Shown here one piece after another: positions 1-6,648 of a stretch of DNA of 6,648 nucleotides. Location of the stretch: the NCBI GenBank assembly GCA_029259835.1, contig JAJDEL010000201.1:1-6648 (forward strand), read 5' to 3'. Source of the DNA: Planctomicrobium sp. (GTDB lineage Bacteria > Planctomycetota > Planctomycetia > Planctomycetales > Planctomycetaceae). Under the pieces are notes generated by a model. The model searched no databases and was not told where the DNA came from. It was given only the letters and a program-made list of their open reading frames with translations. The translations under genes and the position numbers were made by a program. Position 1 is the stretch's first letter. Each line of letters starts with the position of its first letter.

Positions 1-3
1 TGT

Positions 4-1224
<1,221 letters not shown>

Positions 1225-1235
1225 GTCTGTTGTAT

Positions 1236-1240
1236 TCCTT
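1236..1240 (-). promoter_or_regulatory. Probable ribosome binding site of acr3
   Basis: On the minus strand AAGGA sits 11 bases before the ATG at 1222-1224, a somewhat long but usable spacing. It is the right half of a perfect 10-base palindrome, TCCTTAAGGA (1236-1245). It supports the longer acr3 start over the internal Met14, where a purine run (AAAGGA) directly abuts the ATG with no spacing. Confidence 0.45.
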
Positions 1241-1263
1241 AAGGAGTCTTCCTGGTGACTTCC

Positions 1264-1279
1264 ATGGTCTCATTGCCAA
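1264..1279 (-). promoter_or_regulatory. Putative second ArsR operator, before acr3
   Basis: The minus-strand sequence TTGGCAATGAGACCAT matches the palindrome at the arsR start (ATGGCAATATCGCCAT) at 11 of 16 positions. All matches fall in the two outer blocks, TGGCAAT and CCAT, with the same 4-base spacing. It lies 40 bases upstream of the acr3 start in the arsR-acr3 gap. A motif shared by the two ars genes suggests an ArsR site, but no binding evidence exists and the symmetry of this copy is poor (TGG/CCA arms only). Overlapping it is a separate inverted repeat, CATGGT/ACCATG (1263-1268 and 1283-1288, 14-base loop), too weak to call a terminator. Confidence 0.35.
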
Positions 1280-1302
1280 TTCACCATGTGTGAAATAAAA
1301 AT

Positions 1303-1623
1303 CTACCTGAGTGTTGTCTTCCGTAGTTCGACGTCGGTCTTCAATACAGTTTCCAGGCACATGAAGAACCCATCGAGGCAGCCGCACGTCACTCGGTAAT
1401 AGCTAAGTGCGCCTTCTTTGCGGACATCAATCAGACCAACATTTTTCAGCACTGCCAGATGCTTCGAGACCGTAGATTGATCCGCCCCTACTTCATTCGT
1501 GAGATCCCCGACACACATCTCTTGATTCTGGAGCAAGTCCAACATCAGTAACCGGCTCGGATGCGCCATCGCTTTCGCAATTTTTGCGCGGGCTTCATAT
1601 TGTTGACGAGTTTTCTTTCTCAT
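1303..1623 (-). CDS. arsR: ArsR-family arsenic-responsive repressor
   Basis: Small winged-helix repressor of 106 residues, normal for the family, expected to bind DNA as a dimer and release it on As(III) or Sb(III) binding. Seen in order: helix with AMAHPSRLLMLDLL (about 18-31), MCVGDLTNEVGADQSTVSKHL (36-56, helix-turn-helix with recognition helix near 48-57), wing VRKEGALSYYRV (67-78), then C-terminal dimer helix. The classical sensor ELCVCDL has become EMCVGDL, leaving only Cys37. Instead three cysteines cluster at the C-terminal helix in TCGCLDGFFMC (Cys80, Cys82, Cys89), which could supply the trivalent arsenic site, as the C-terminal cysteines do in the Acidithiobacillus ferrooxidans repressor. 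It lies between metH (61-base gap) and acr3 (78-base gap) on one strand. There is no Shine-Dalgarno sequence before the ATG. A role in the methionine cycle (SahR-like) is an alternative, made less likely by the acr3 neighbour and the cysteines. Confidence 0.92.
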   Translation of the reverse strand: MRKKTRQQYEARAKIAKAMAHPSRLLMLDLLQNQEMCVGDLTNEVGADQSTVSKHLAVLKNVGLIDVRKEGALSYYRVTCGCLDGFFMCLETVLKTDVELRKTTLR

Positions 1624-1637
1624 GGCGATATTGCCAT
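1622..1637 (-). promoter_or_regulatory. Palindrome over the arsR start codon, candidate ArsR operator
   Basis: ATGGCAATATCGCCAT on the minus strand is a 16-base inverted repeat with one mismatched pair: arms ATGGC/GCCAT with a central ATAT. It covers the first two bases of the arsR ATG and touches the putative -10 element, so a bound repressor would block initiation. Autoregulation through a dyad at the promoter is usual for ArsR repressors. That this dyad is the site is inferred from its position and from the related motif before acr3. Confidence 0.5.
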
Positions 1638-1663
1638 TATTGCATGTGAGGCGGATTTATCAA
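1636..1663 (-). promoter_or_regulatory. Putative sigma70-type promoter of arsR-acr3
   Basis: On the minus strand TTGATA (1658-1663, five of six bases of the -35 consensus) is followed after 16 bases by AATAAT (1636-1641, five of six of the -10 consensus). A start about 7 bases downstream of the -10 would fall near 1629, giving a 5' leader of only about five bases before the arsR ATG. This fits the absence of a Shine-Dalgarno sequence. An upstream TTGACT (1664-1669) is a better-looking -35 start but is 22 bases from the -10, which is too far. Confidence 0.45.
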
Positions 1664-1684
1664 CAGTCAATCGTGAATCTCTCC

Positions 1685-4600
1685 CTACGCCTCATACCCC
1701 AAATTCGGGGCGAGCCAGCGTTCGACTTGTTGGATCGTCATGCCGGTTCGTTCGGCGTAGCTTTCGACTTGGTCTTTTGTGATCCGGTCGATGCTGAAAT
1801 AGCGGGCTTCTGGGTGAGCGAAGTAGAGGCCACTCACCGATGCAGCGGGCCACATTGCGTAGGATTCTGTTAAGGAAATCCCAGTCGTGTTCTCTGCGTC
1901 GAGGATGTCGAAGAGTGTTCGCTTCGGAGTGTGGTCCGGGCAGGCTGGGTAGCCGAACGCAGGGCGGATGCCACGGTATTTCTCGGAGATGAAGTCTTCA
2001 GTTGTGAGGTCTTCATCTGCACCGAAACTCCATTCTTTCCGAACGAGCTTGTGAAGGTATTCCGCGAATGCTTCGGCGAGACGGTCCGCGAGCGCTTTCG
2101 TCATGATGGAATTGTAGTCGTCATGGTCGGTTTCGAATTTCTTCACAAGCTCATCACAACCGAGACCGGTCGTGACTGCGAATGCACCGATGGTATCGGC
2201 GCGACCGGAGTCCTTTGGAGCGATGTAATCGGCGAGGCTGCGGAAGTCTTTCTGACCTTTGCGTTCCCATTGCTGACGCAGCATCGGGAATGTGGCAAGA
2301 CTCGTTTCTGGTGACGTTGGTTCATAAAGCACGATATCGTCGTCAATGCTGTTCGCCGGCCAGAAGCCGTAGACGCCTTTGGCTTGTAGTAACTTCCCAG
2401 CAGTGATTTTATCAAGGAGTTCGTTCGCGTCGTCGAAGAGTTTCCTTGCTTCAACGCCGAGCTTTTCGTCTTCAAAGATTCTCGGGTACTTGCCTCGTAG
2501 TTCCCAGGTGCTGAAGAATGGCGACCAGTCGATGAACTCTCGCAGTTTCGACAGTTCCATCTCTTCGATTGTTCGAGTCCCTAGAAACGATGGCGTTGGG
2601 ATATCGACGGATGCCCAATCGGTCGTGAAGCGTCTCTCTTGGGCTTCAGAGTACGAGACGAGGTTGCGTTTTTGCCGACCACTGAATGCGATGCGATCTT
2701 TCTCTTGAGCTTCGATATTCTTCTGAACAAACGCCGGTTTTTTGTCGGCATCAATGAGCGATTCCACCGCCGGAACCGACAGTGAGGCATCGAGGACATG
2801 CACGACCGGCTCGTCATAGTGCGGAGCGATTTTTACTGCGGTGTGACGTGCCGAAGTCGTTGCCCCGCCGATGAGAAGTGGAACTGTAAAACCGTCGTTT
2901 TTCATCTGTTTGGAAACGTAGATCATCTCTTCCAGAGATGGCGTGATCAGACCGGAGAGGCCGACGATGTCTGCGTTGTTTTCTTTAGCAGCTTGCAGGA
3001 TTTTCTCTGCAGAGACCATGACTCCGAGGTCAATAACGTCGAAATTATTGCAACGCAGGACGACACCGACGATATTCTTGCCGATGTCGTGGACGTCTCC
3101 TTTGACGGTCGCGAGAACAATAGTGCCGCGTCCGGAACTGCTGGCGAGACCAGCGTCGACTTTCTCTTGCTCCATGAACGGTTCAAGATAGGCAACCGAC
3201 TTTTTCATCGCGCGGGCGGACTTAACGACTTGCGGCAGAAACATTTTTCCGGCACCGAACAGTTGCCCGACAACACTCATCCCATCCATGAGCGGTCCCT
3301 GAATAATGTTGAGAGGCCGTCCATATTTTTGCCGTGCTTCTTCGGTATCTGCTTCAATGAAGTCGGTAATGCCTTTCAGTAGAGAATACTGGAGCCGTTC
3401 TTCGACAGTGCCGCTTCGCCACTCCGCAACTGTCGCTTCGTCCTTGTTTCCGGATTGCTTGGCTTTGATCTCTTCGGCATAATCAATGAGGTGGTCGGTC
3501 GCATCGGGGCTTCGATTGAGTAACACATCTTCGATCAGGTCGCGCAGCTTGGGGTCGATCTCATCGTACACTTCCAACTGTCCGGCGTTGACAATTCCCA
3601 TGTCGAGACCGGCGTTGATCGCGTGGTACAGGAAGCAGGCATTGATCGCTTCACGGACGACGTTGTTCCCTCGAAACGAAAACGAAACGTTACTCACGCC
3701 GCCGGATGTTTTCGCGCCGGGGCATTCTTTCTTGATCCGTTTGATCGCTTCAAAGAATTCAACTGCGTAGTTGTTGTGTTCCTCCATCCCTGTCGCAACG
3801 GTGAGAATGTTGGGATCGAAGATAATGTCTTCTGGCGGGAAATCTGCTTGTTCAGTCAGGAGTTTGTACGCGCGTTTGCATATCGCGACTTTGTTGTCGG
3901 CAGTCACAGCCTGACCTTCTTCATCAAAGGCCATCACAACGACTGCCGCTCCATATTTGCGGATCGTCCGTGCCTGTTCGAGGAATTTTTCCTCACCTTC
4001 TTTCATGCTGATCGAGTTGACGATTCCTTTGCCTTGAACACATTTCAGTCCAGCCTCGATGACCTCCCATTTTGAGGAATCGATCATGATCGGAACGGTC
4101 ATGGCATCATCGGAAAGCAGCCAGAGGAATTTCTGCATGCACGCCTGCGAATCAAGCAGACCTTCGTCCATGTTGACATCGATGATGTTCGCCCCACCTT
4201 CAACTTGCCCTTGCGCGATCGAAAGTGCCTCGTCGTATTTTTCCTCTTTGATTAGCCGTGCGAACTTGCGTGAACCGGTGACGTTCGTACGTTCACCGAC
4301 CATGCAGAAGTTGGACTCCGGCGTCAGTTCGTAACGGATGAGGCCTGAGTAATTAGAAACCGCAGTTGCACCGGACGATTTTCGTGCAGGCAGATCTTCA
4401 ACAGCAGCCCCGATTTTGCGAATGAAATCAGGTGTTGTCCCGCAACAACCACCGACGATGTCGACCCAGTTGTTTTCCGCCATGAAGCGAATGTTTGAGG
4501 CGACTTCATCCGGATTCGAATTGAAGCCGCCCATGCCATCCGGCATCCCGGCATTTGGATAGCAGGAAATTTTGCAGTTCGCGAGGCGACTGAGCGATTC

Positions 4601-5365
4601 GATGTGCGGTCGCATTTCCTTCGGACCCAGAGCACAGTTCAAGCCGATGCTGAACAGCGGCATGTGTGCAACGGAAGTGTAAAATGCTTCAACGGTTTGG
4701 CCTGTCAGAGATGTTCCAGTGTCGAAAATCGTCCCGGAGACCATGATCGGAATGTGCACGTTCTTCTCTTTGAAGACAGTGTCGATTGCGAAGAGAGCCG
4801 CTTTCATGTTGAGGGTATCGAAAGACGTTTCCGGCAGGAGAATATCGACTCCTCCGTCAATCAAGCCGCGAACTTGTTCCGCGTAAGATGCGACCATGTC
4901 GTCAAACTTGACAGGCCGTTCGCCGGGGGCGTCGGCATTCATTGAGAGCTGACGATTCGTCGGACCGATGCTGCCAGCGACAAATCGAGGTTTGTCGGGT
5001 GTTTTCTTAGTGAATTCGTCCGCGACCTGCTTTGCGAGTTCCGTCGCTGTTTTGTTGATTTCGTAGGTCAGATGGTCGAGTTGATACTCTTCGAGCGTGA
5101 TAATACTGGCCGTAAACGTGTCGGTTTCAATGATGTCCGAGCCAGCCTCCAGGTAGCTGCGATGGATACCCTGAATTAAATCTGGTTGTGTGAGAACCAG
5201 AATATCCGCCTGATTTCGGAGGTCAATCGGATGTGTTTTAAAGCGTTCGCCACGGTAATCGTCTTCACTGGGATTGTTGGAAAAGACCAACGCCCCGATC
5301 GACCCATCCAGAAGGAGAATGCGCTGGGAGAGTATTTCGTTTAATTTATCTTCAGTCGAAGTCAT
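1685..5365 (-). CDS. metH: Cobalamin-dependent methionine synthase MetH
   Basis: Cytoplasmic enzyme moving the methyl of 5-methyltetrahydrofolate through cob(I)alamin to homocysteine, giving methionine and tetrahydrofolate. The 1226 residues (E. coli has 1227) carry all four modules. Homocysteine domain (about 10-325): zinc ligands Cys244 in GLNCALG and Cys307-Cys308 in GGCCGTT. Folate domain (about 350-620): [14 protein letters not shown]. Cobalamin module (about 640-885): cap helices, then DVHDIG with His759 as lower cobalt ligand, Asp757 and Ser810 of its relay, and LIGGATTS. Reactivation domain (about 900-1226): Asp946 in DWSPFF and RPAFGY (Arg1134, Tyr1139) for S-adenosylmethionine. The 757, 759, 810, 946, 1134 and 1139 residues match E. 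coli numbers exactly, which argues for the ATG at 5363-5365. The open frame extends to a GTG at 5422, but that codon lies inside a hairpin and adds 19 non-family residues. No Shine-Dalgarno sequence precedes the ATG. Complete and apparently functional. Confidence 0.98.
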   Translation of the reverse strand: MTSTEDKLNEILSQRILLLDGSIGALVFSNNPSEDDYRGERFKTHPIDLRNQADILVLTQPDLIQGIHRSYLEAGSDIIETDTFTASIITLEEYQLDHLTYEINKTATELAKQVADEFTKKTPDKPRFVAGSIGPTNRQLSMNADAPGERPVKFDDMVASYAEQVRGLIDGGVDILLPETSFDTLNMKAALFAIDTVFKEKNVHIPIMVSGTIFDTGTSLTGQTVEAFYTSVAHMPLFSIGLNCALGPKEMRPHIESLSRLANCKISCYPNAGMPDGMGGFNSNPDEVASNIRFMAENNWVDIVGGCCGTTPDFIRKIGAAVEDLPARKSSGATAVSNYSGLIRYELTPESNFCMVGERTNVTGSRKFARLIKEEKYDEALSIAQGQVEGGANIIDVNMDEGLLDSQACMQKFLWLLSDDAMTVPIMIDSSKWEVIEAGLKCVQGKGIVNSISMKEGEEKFLEQARTIRKYGAAVVVMAFDEEGQAVTADNKVAICKRAYKLLTEQADFPPEDIIFDPNILTVATGMEEHNNYAVEFFEAIKRIKKECPGAKTSGGVSNVSFSFRGNNVVREAINACFLYHAINAGLDMGIVNAGQLEVYDEIDPKLRDLIEDVLLNRSPDATDHLIDYAEEIKAKQSGNKDEATVAEWRSGTVEERLQYSLLKGITDFIEADTEEARQKYGRPLNIIQGPLMDGMSVVGQLFGAGKMFLPQVVKSARAMKKSVAYLEPFMEQEKVDAGLASSSGRGTIVLATVKGDVHDIGKNIVGVVLRCNNFDVIDLGVMVSAEKILQAAKENNADIVGLSGLITPSLEEMIYVSKQMKNDGFTVPLLIGGATTSARHTAVKIAPHYDEPVVHVLDASLSVPAVESLIDADKKPAFVQKNIEAQEKDRIAFSGRQKRNLVSYSEAQERRFTTDWASVDIPTPSFLGTRTIEEMELSKLREFIDWSPFFSTWELRGKYPRIFEDEKLGVEARKLFDDANELLDKITAGKLLQAKGVYGFWPANSIDDDIVLYEPTSPETSLATFPMLRQQWERKGQKDFRSLADYIAPKDSGRADTIGAFAVTTGLGCDELVKKFETDHDDYNSIMTKALADRLAEAFAEYLHKLVRKEWSFGADEDLTTEDFISEKYRGIRPAFGYPACPDHTPKRTLFDILDAENTTGISLTESYAMWPAASVSGLYFAHPEARYFSIDRITKDQVESYAERTGMTIQQVERWLAPNLGYEA

Positions 5366-5488
5366 GAAGCTGGGCAAGGGATCGAGGGGCAAGAGGCGAG
5401 TGTCAAGTAAGATTAGCCGCACACTTTAAGTGTACGGCTAAAGTGTTGATACGTCAGTTGTATTCAGTTTACAAAAGAAATCAACTGG
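5366..5488 (-). other. Intergenic spacer and metH leader
   Basis: This 123-base gap is the longest non-coding stretch. Reading toward metH it holds an A/T-rich part after the ccsA stop, a strong hairpin (5413-5441), then a pyrimidine-rich leader with CTTGCCC twice (5372-5378 and 5387-5393, 15 bases apart) and no Shine-Dalgarno sequence. A weak promoter-like pair, TTGTAA, 17 bases, TATCAA, lies upstream of the hairpin; TTGACA follows the hairpin but has no good -10. No cobalamin riboswitch B12-box or S-adenosylmethionine riboswitch core was recognised, and the space is short for a cobalamin riboswitch. Confidence 0.5.
5413..5441 (-). terminator. Strong hairpin between ccsA and metH, probable terminator
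   Basis: Minus-strand RNA forms a 12-bp stem, UUAGCCGUACAC pairing with GUGUGCGGCUAA, closed by a 5-base loop UUAAA. One pair is U-G, so the stem is unbroken in the minus direction; the plus-strand copy would have a C/A mismatch there. The following bases, UCUUACUU, are U-rich but not a clean U-tract. It lies about 48 bases after the ccsA stop, fitting a terminator for that gene. It could instead act as a structured element in the metH leader. AAGTGT also recurs at 5441-5446, permitting an alternative pairing with 5421-5426. Confidence 0.55.
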
Positions 5489-6648
5489 TCACTTCAGCGC
5501 GTCCATTTTACTCATCCACATCCCTTTCGGGAGGCAGCCGATTGAGGCGACGATGAGTTGGGACATGACAAACAACGCCAGATATGCCAACACGCCTTCG
5601 GTGAAACCGTAGCTGTGCTTGCCGACCCCAAGTTCGTTGACGCCAAACCAGGACCAGCTGACGACCGCGTTGCCAAGCACAGCAAGCACGGCAGTGCCTC
5701 GGTCTTTGACGAGGTTCCCCCAGCGAGCATGAATGACGAGGGCATTCCACAAGACAATGATCAATGCGCCGTTCTCTTTCGGATCCCAACCCCAGAATCG
5801 TCCCCACGAATCATCAGCCCACAGACCACCGAGGACAGTCCCGACAAAACTGAAGAACGTTGCGAAGCAAAGGACGCCGTAAGTCATTCTGGCGATTTCT
5901 TTGCCGAAATTGCGGTCCTTCACCATGGAACTCCACATTCCGAAAAATCTTCCAGCGAATTGTTCTGAAGTTTCTTTCCCCAAAGCTGGTGTGCAGATTC
6001 CGAGAATCAGATACAGCATCCCAAGCAGCCCGGCGAGGTACGTTGTTGCATATCCGAGTGTGATGCAGACGACATGCGTCGCCAACCAGAATTGTGTGTC
6101 GAGGACTGCTTCCAGAACAACAAACGTGTCGCCGTCGCTGGCGAGACCATCCGCGATCCTCAGTGTCATAAAGCCTGCCGCTGCACCAACGAGATTCGCA
6201 ACACCGAGTTTGGAAATTCGTTCAAGAATCAAGCCTCCGAAGACAACAGACCAGCCAATAAAGATCGCCGAGGAATAGAGATTCGTCACCGGTGGTCGAC
6301 CAGAGATATAAATCCGTCCAATTAATGCTGCGGTGTGGATGACAAAAATTGTGGCGATCATCCAAAATGATGCGCGTTGGAAGACTTGCGGCCAAAAGAG
6401 CCAACCGAGTGCGGCGAGAACTCCTGCGAAGACGTACAACCAGGAGGCGAGGTTAAACGCGCCGAACCGGTTGTAGAGTGCTTCGAAGCTTGTTTTCGCC
6501 ATCAGACCGGCGTCTTCTTCGGTGTGTTCAGCAGTTTCCAGAAGTTGTTTGTATTCTGCGAGTGTCTTGTTGAATTTTTCGACCTCGCCTTTGTCGTAGG
6601 CGTCAATCATGGCAACGAACGTGCCGAGGGCAGGTGGTTTGTCGTAGT
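5489..6648 (-). CDS. ccsA: Cytochrome c biogenesis protein, CcsA domain (5' end beyond the window)
   Basis: Membrane part of the System II cytochrome c maturation machine, which carries haem to the outer face of the membrane and joins it to apocytochrome c. Counting from the first in-window Met (codon 6608-6610), 373 residues include about eight membrane segments and the WWD motif WGRFWGWDPKEN (269-280). Conserved-type histidines are His92 in IHTAALIGRIYISGRPP, His179 in LATHVVCITLGY, His294 in ALVIHARWG and His332 in VGKHSYGF; the family uses paired periplasmic and membrane histidines as haem ligands. The frame stays open from that Met to the right edge (upstream residues include YDKPPALGTFVA), so the true start is outside. 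The first 55 or so residues are soluble, with FNKTLAEYKQLL, like the periplasmic segment before CcsA in CcsBA (ResB-ResC) fusions, so a larger fused protein is likely. It ends with TGA at 5489-5491; metH follows after 123 bases. Confidence 0.93.
   Translation of the reverse strand, partial: YDKPPALGTFVAMIDAYDKGEVEKFNKTLAEYKQLLETAEHTEEDAGLMAKTSFEALYNRFGAFNLASWLYVFAGVLAALGWLFWPQVFQRASFWMIATIFVIHTAALIGRIYISGRPPVTNLYSSAIFIGWSVVFGGLILERISKLGVANLVGAAAGFMTLRIADGLASDGDTFVVLEAVLDTQFWLATHVVCITLGYATTYLAGLLGMLYLILGICTPALGKETSEQFAGRFFGMWSSMVKDRNFGKEIARMTYGVLCFATFFSFVGTVLGGLWADDSWGRFWGWDPKENGALIIVLWNALVIHARWGNLVKDRGTAVLAVLGNAVVSWSWFGVNELGVGKHSYGFTEGVLAYLALFVMSQLIVASIGCLPKGMWMSKMDALK

Noticed and set aside
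1263..1288. Inverted repeat CATGGT/ACCATG as a terminator between arsR and acr3
   Set aside because: Only 6-bp arms around a 14-base loop with no following U-run; arsR and acr3 are more likely co-transcribed.
1561..1873. Overlapping plus-strand frames crossing the metH-arsR spacer
   Set aside because: They run antisense through the end of metH and the start of arsR, have no recognisable domain, and would cover the arsR promoter and palindrome.
2798..3382. 194-codon open frame on the plus strand
   Set aside because: It lies entirely antisense to the cobalamin-binding part of metH, whose catalytic motifs are intact. The translation shows no recognisable domain; it is a shadow frame.
5366..5488. 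Cobalamin or S-adenosylmethionine riboswitch upstream of metH
   Set aside because: No B12-box or SAM-riboswitch core was recognised and the spacer is only 123 bases, part of it occupied by the simple hairpin.
5558..5968. 136-codon plus-strand frame opposite ccsA
   Set aside because: Antisense to the WWD-containing region of ccsA and without any recognisable motif.

Overview
The window is compact bacterial chromosome of roughly 50% GC by eye. All four genes lie on the minus strand, so the reading order runs from high to low coordinates: a cytochrome c biogenesis protein of the CcsA type (cut by the right edge), cobalamin-dependent methionine synthase (metH), an ArsR-family repressor (arsR), and an ACR3-type arsenite efflux permease (acr3, ending 3 bases from the left edge). 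There is no tRNA, rRNA, CRISPR array, insertion sequence or other mobile element. The longest non-coding stretch is 123 bases.

Organism: a free-living bacterium that uses B12 and makes c-type cytochromes by System II (Ccs). Three features are compatible with the Planctomycetota: a CcsA domain whose frame runs off the window through a soluble periplasmic-type segment (as in CcsBA fusions), weak or absent Shine-Dalgarno sequences, and about 50% GC. This is an inference of moderate to low confidence, because no ribosomal or other marker gene is present.

Layout on the minus strand: (1) 6648-5489, the ccsA domain with its WWD haem-handling motif and conserved histidines. (2) 5488-5366, a 123-base spacer with a strong 12-bp hairpin that probably ends ccsA transcription. 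(3) 5365-1685, a complete four-module MetH. Its key residues fall at nearly, and often exactly, the E. coli numbers if translation starts at 5365. (4) 1684-1624, a 61-base spacer with a plausible sigma70-type promoter and a palindrome over the arsR start codon. (5) 1623-1303, arsR. (6) 1302-1225, a 78-base spacer with a second copy of the palindrome-like motif. (7) 1224-4, acr3.

Function: arsR and acr3 form a small arsenic resistance unit. The repressor should release DNA on binding As(III) and so allow the pump to be made. metH and ccsA are housekeeping genes with no evident functional link to arsenic. No wholly new system is visible. The most useful observations are the shared ATGG-N4-ATTGCCA motif in front of both ars genes, the shifted cysteine set in ArsR, the near-leaderless arsR promoter, the enlarged TM3-TM4 loop in ACR3, and the strand-specific hairpin before metH.
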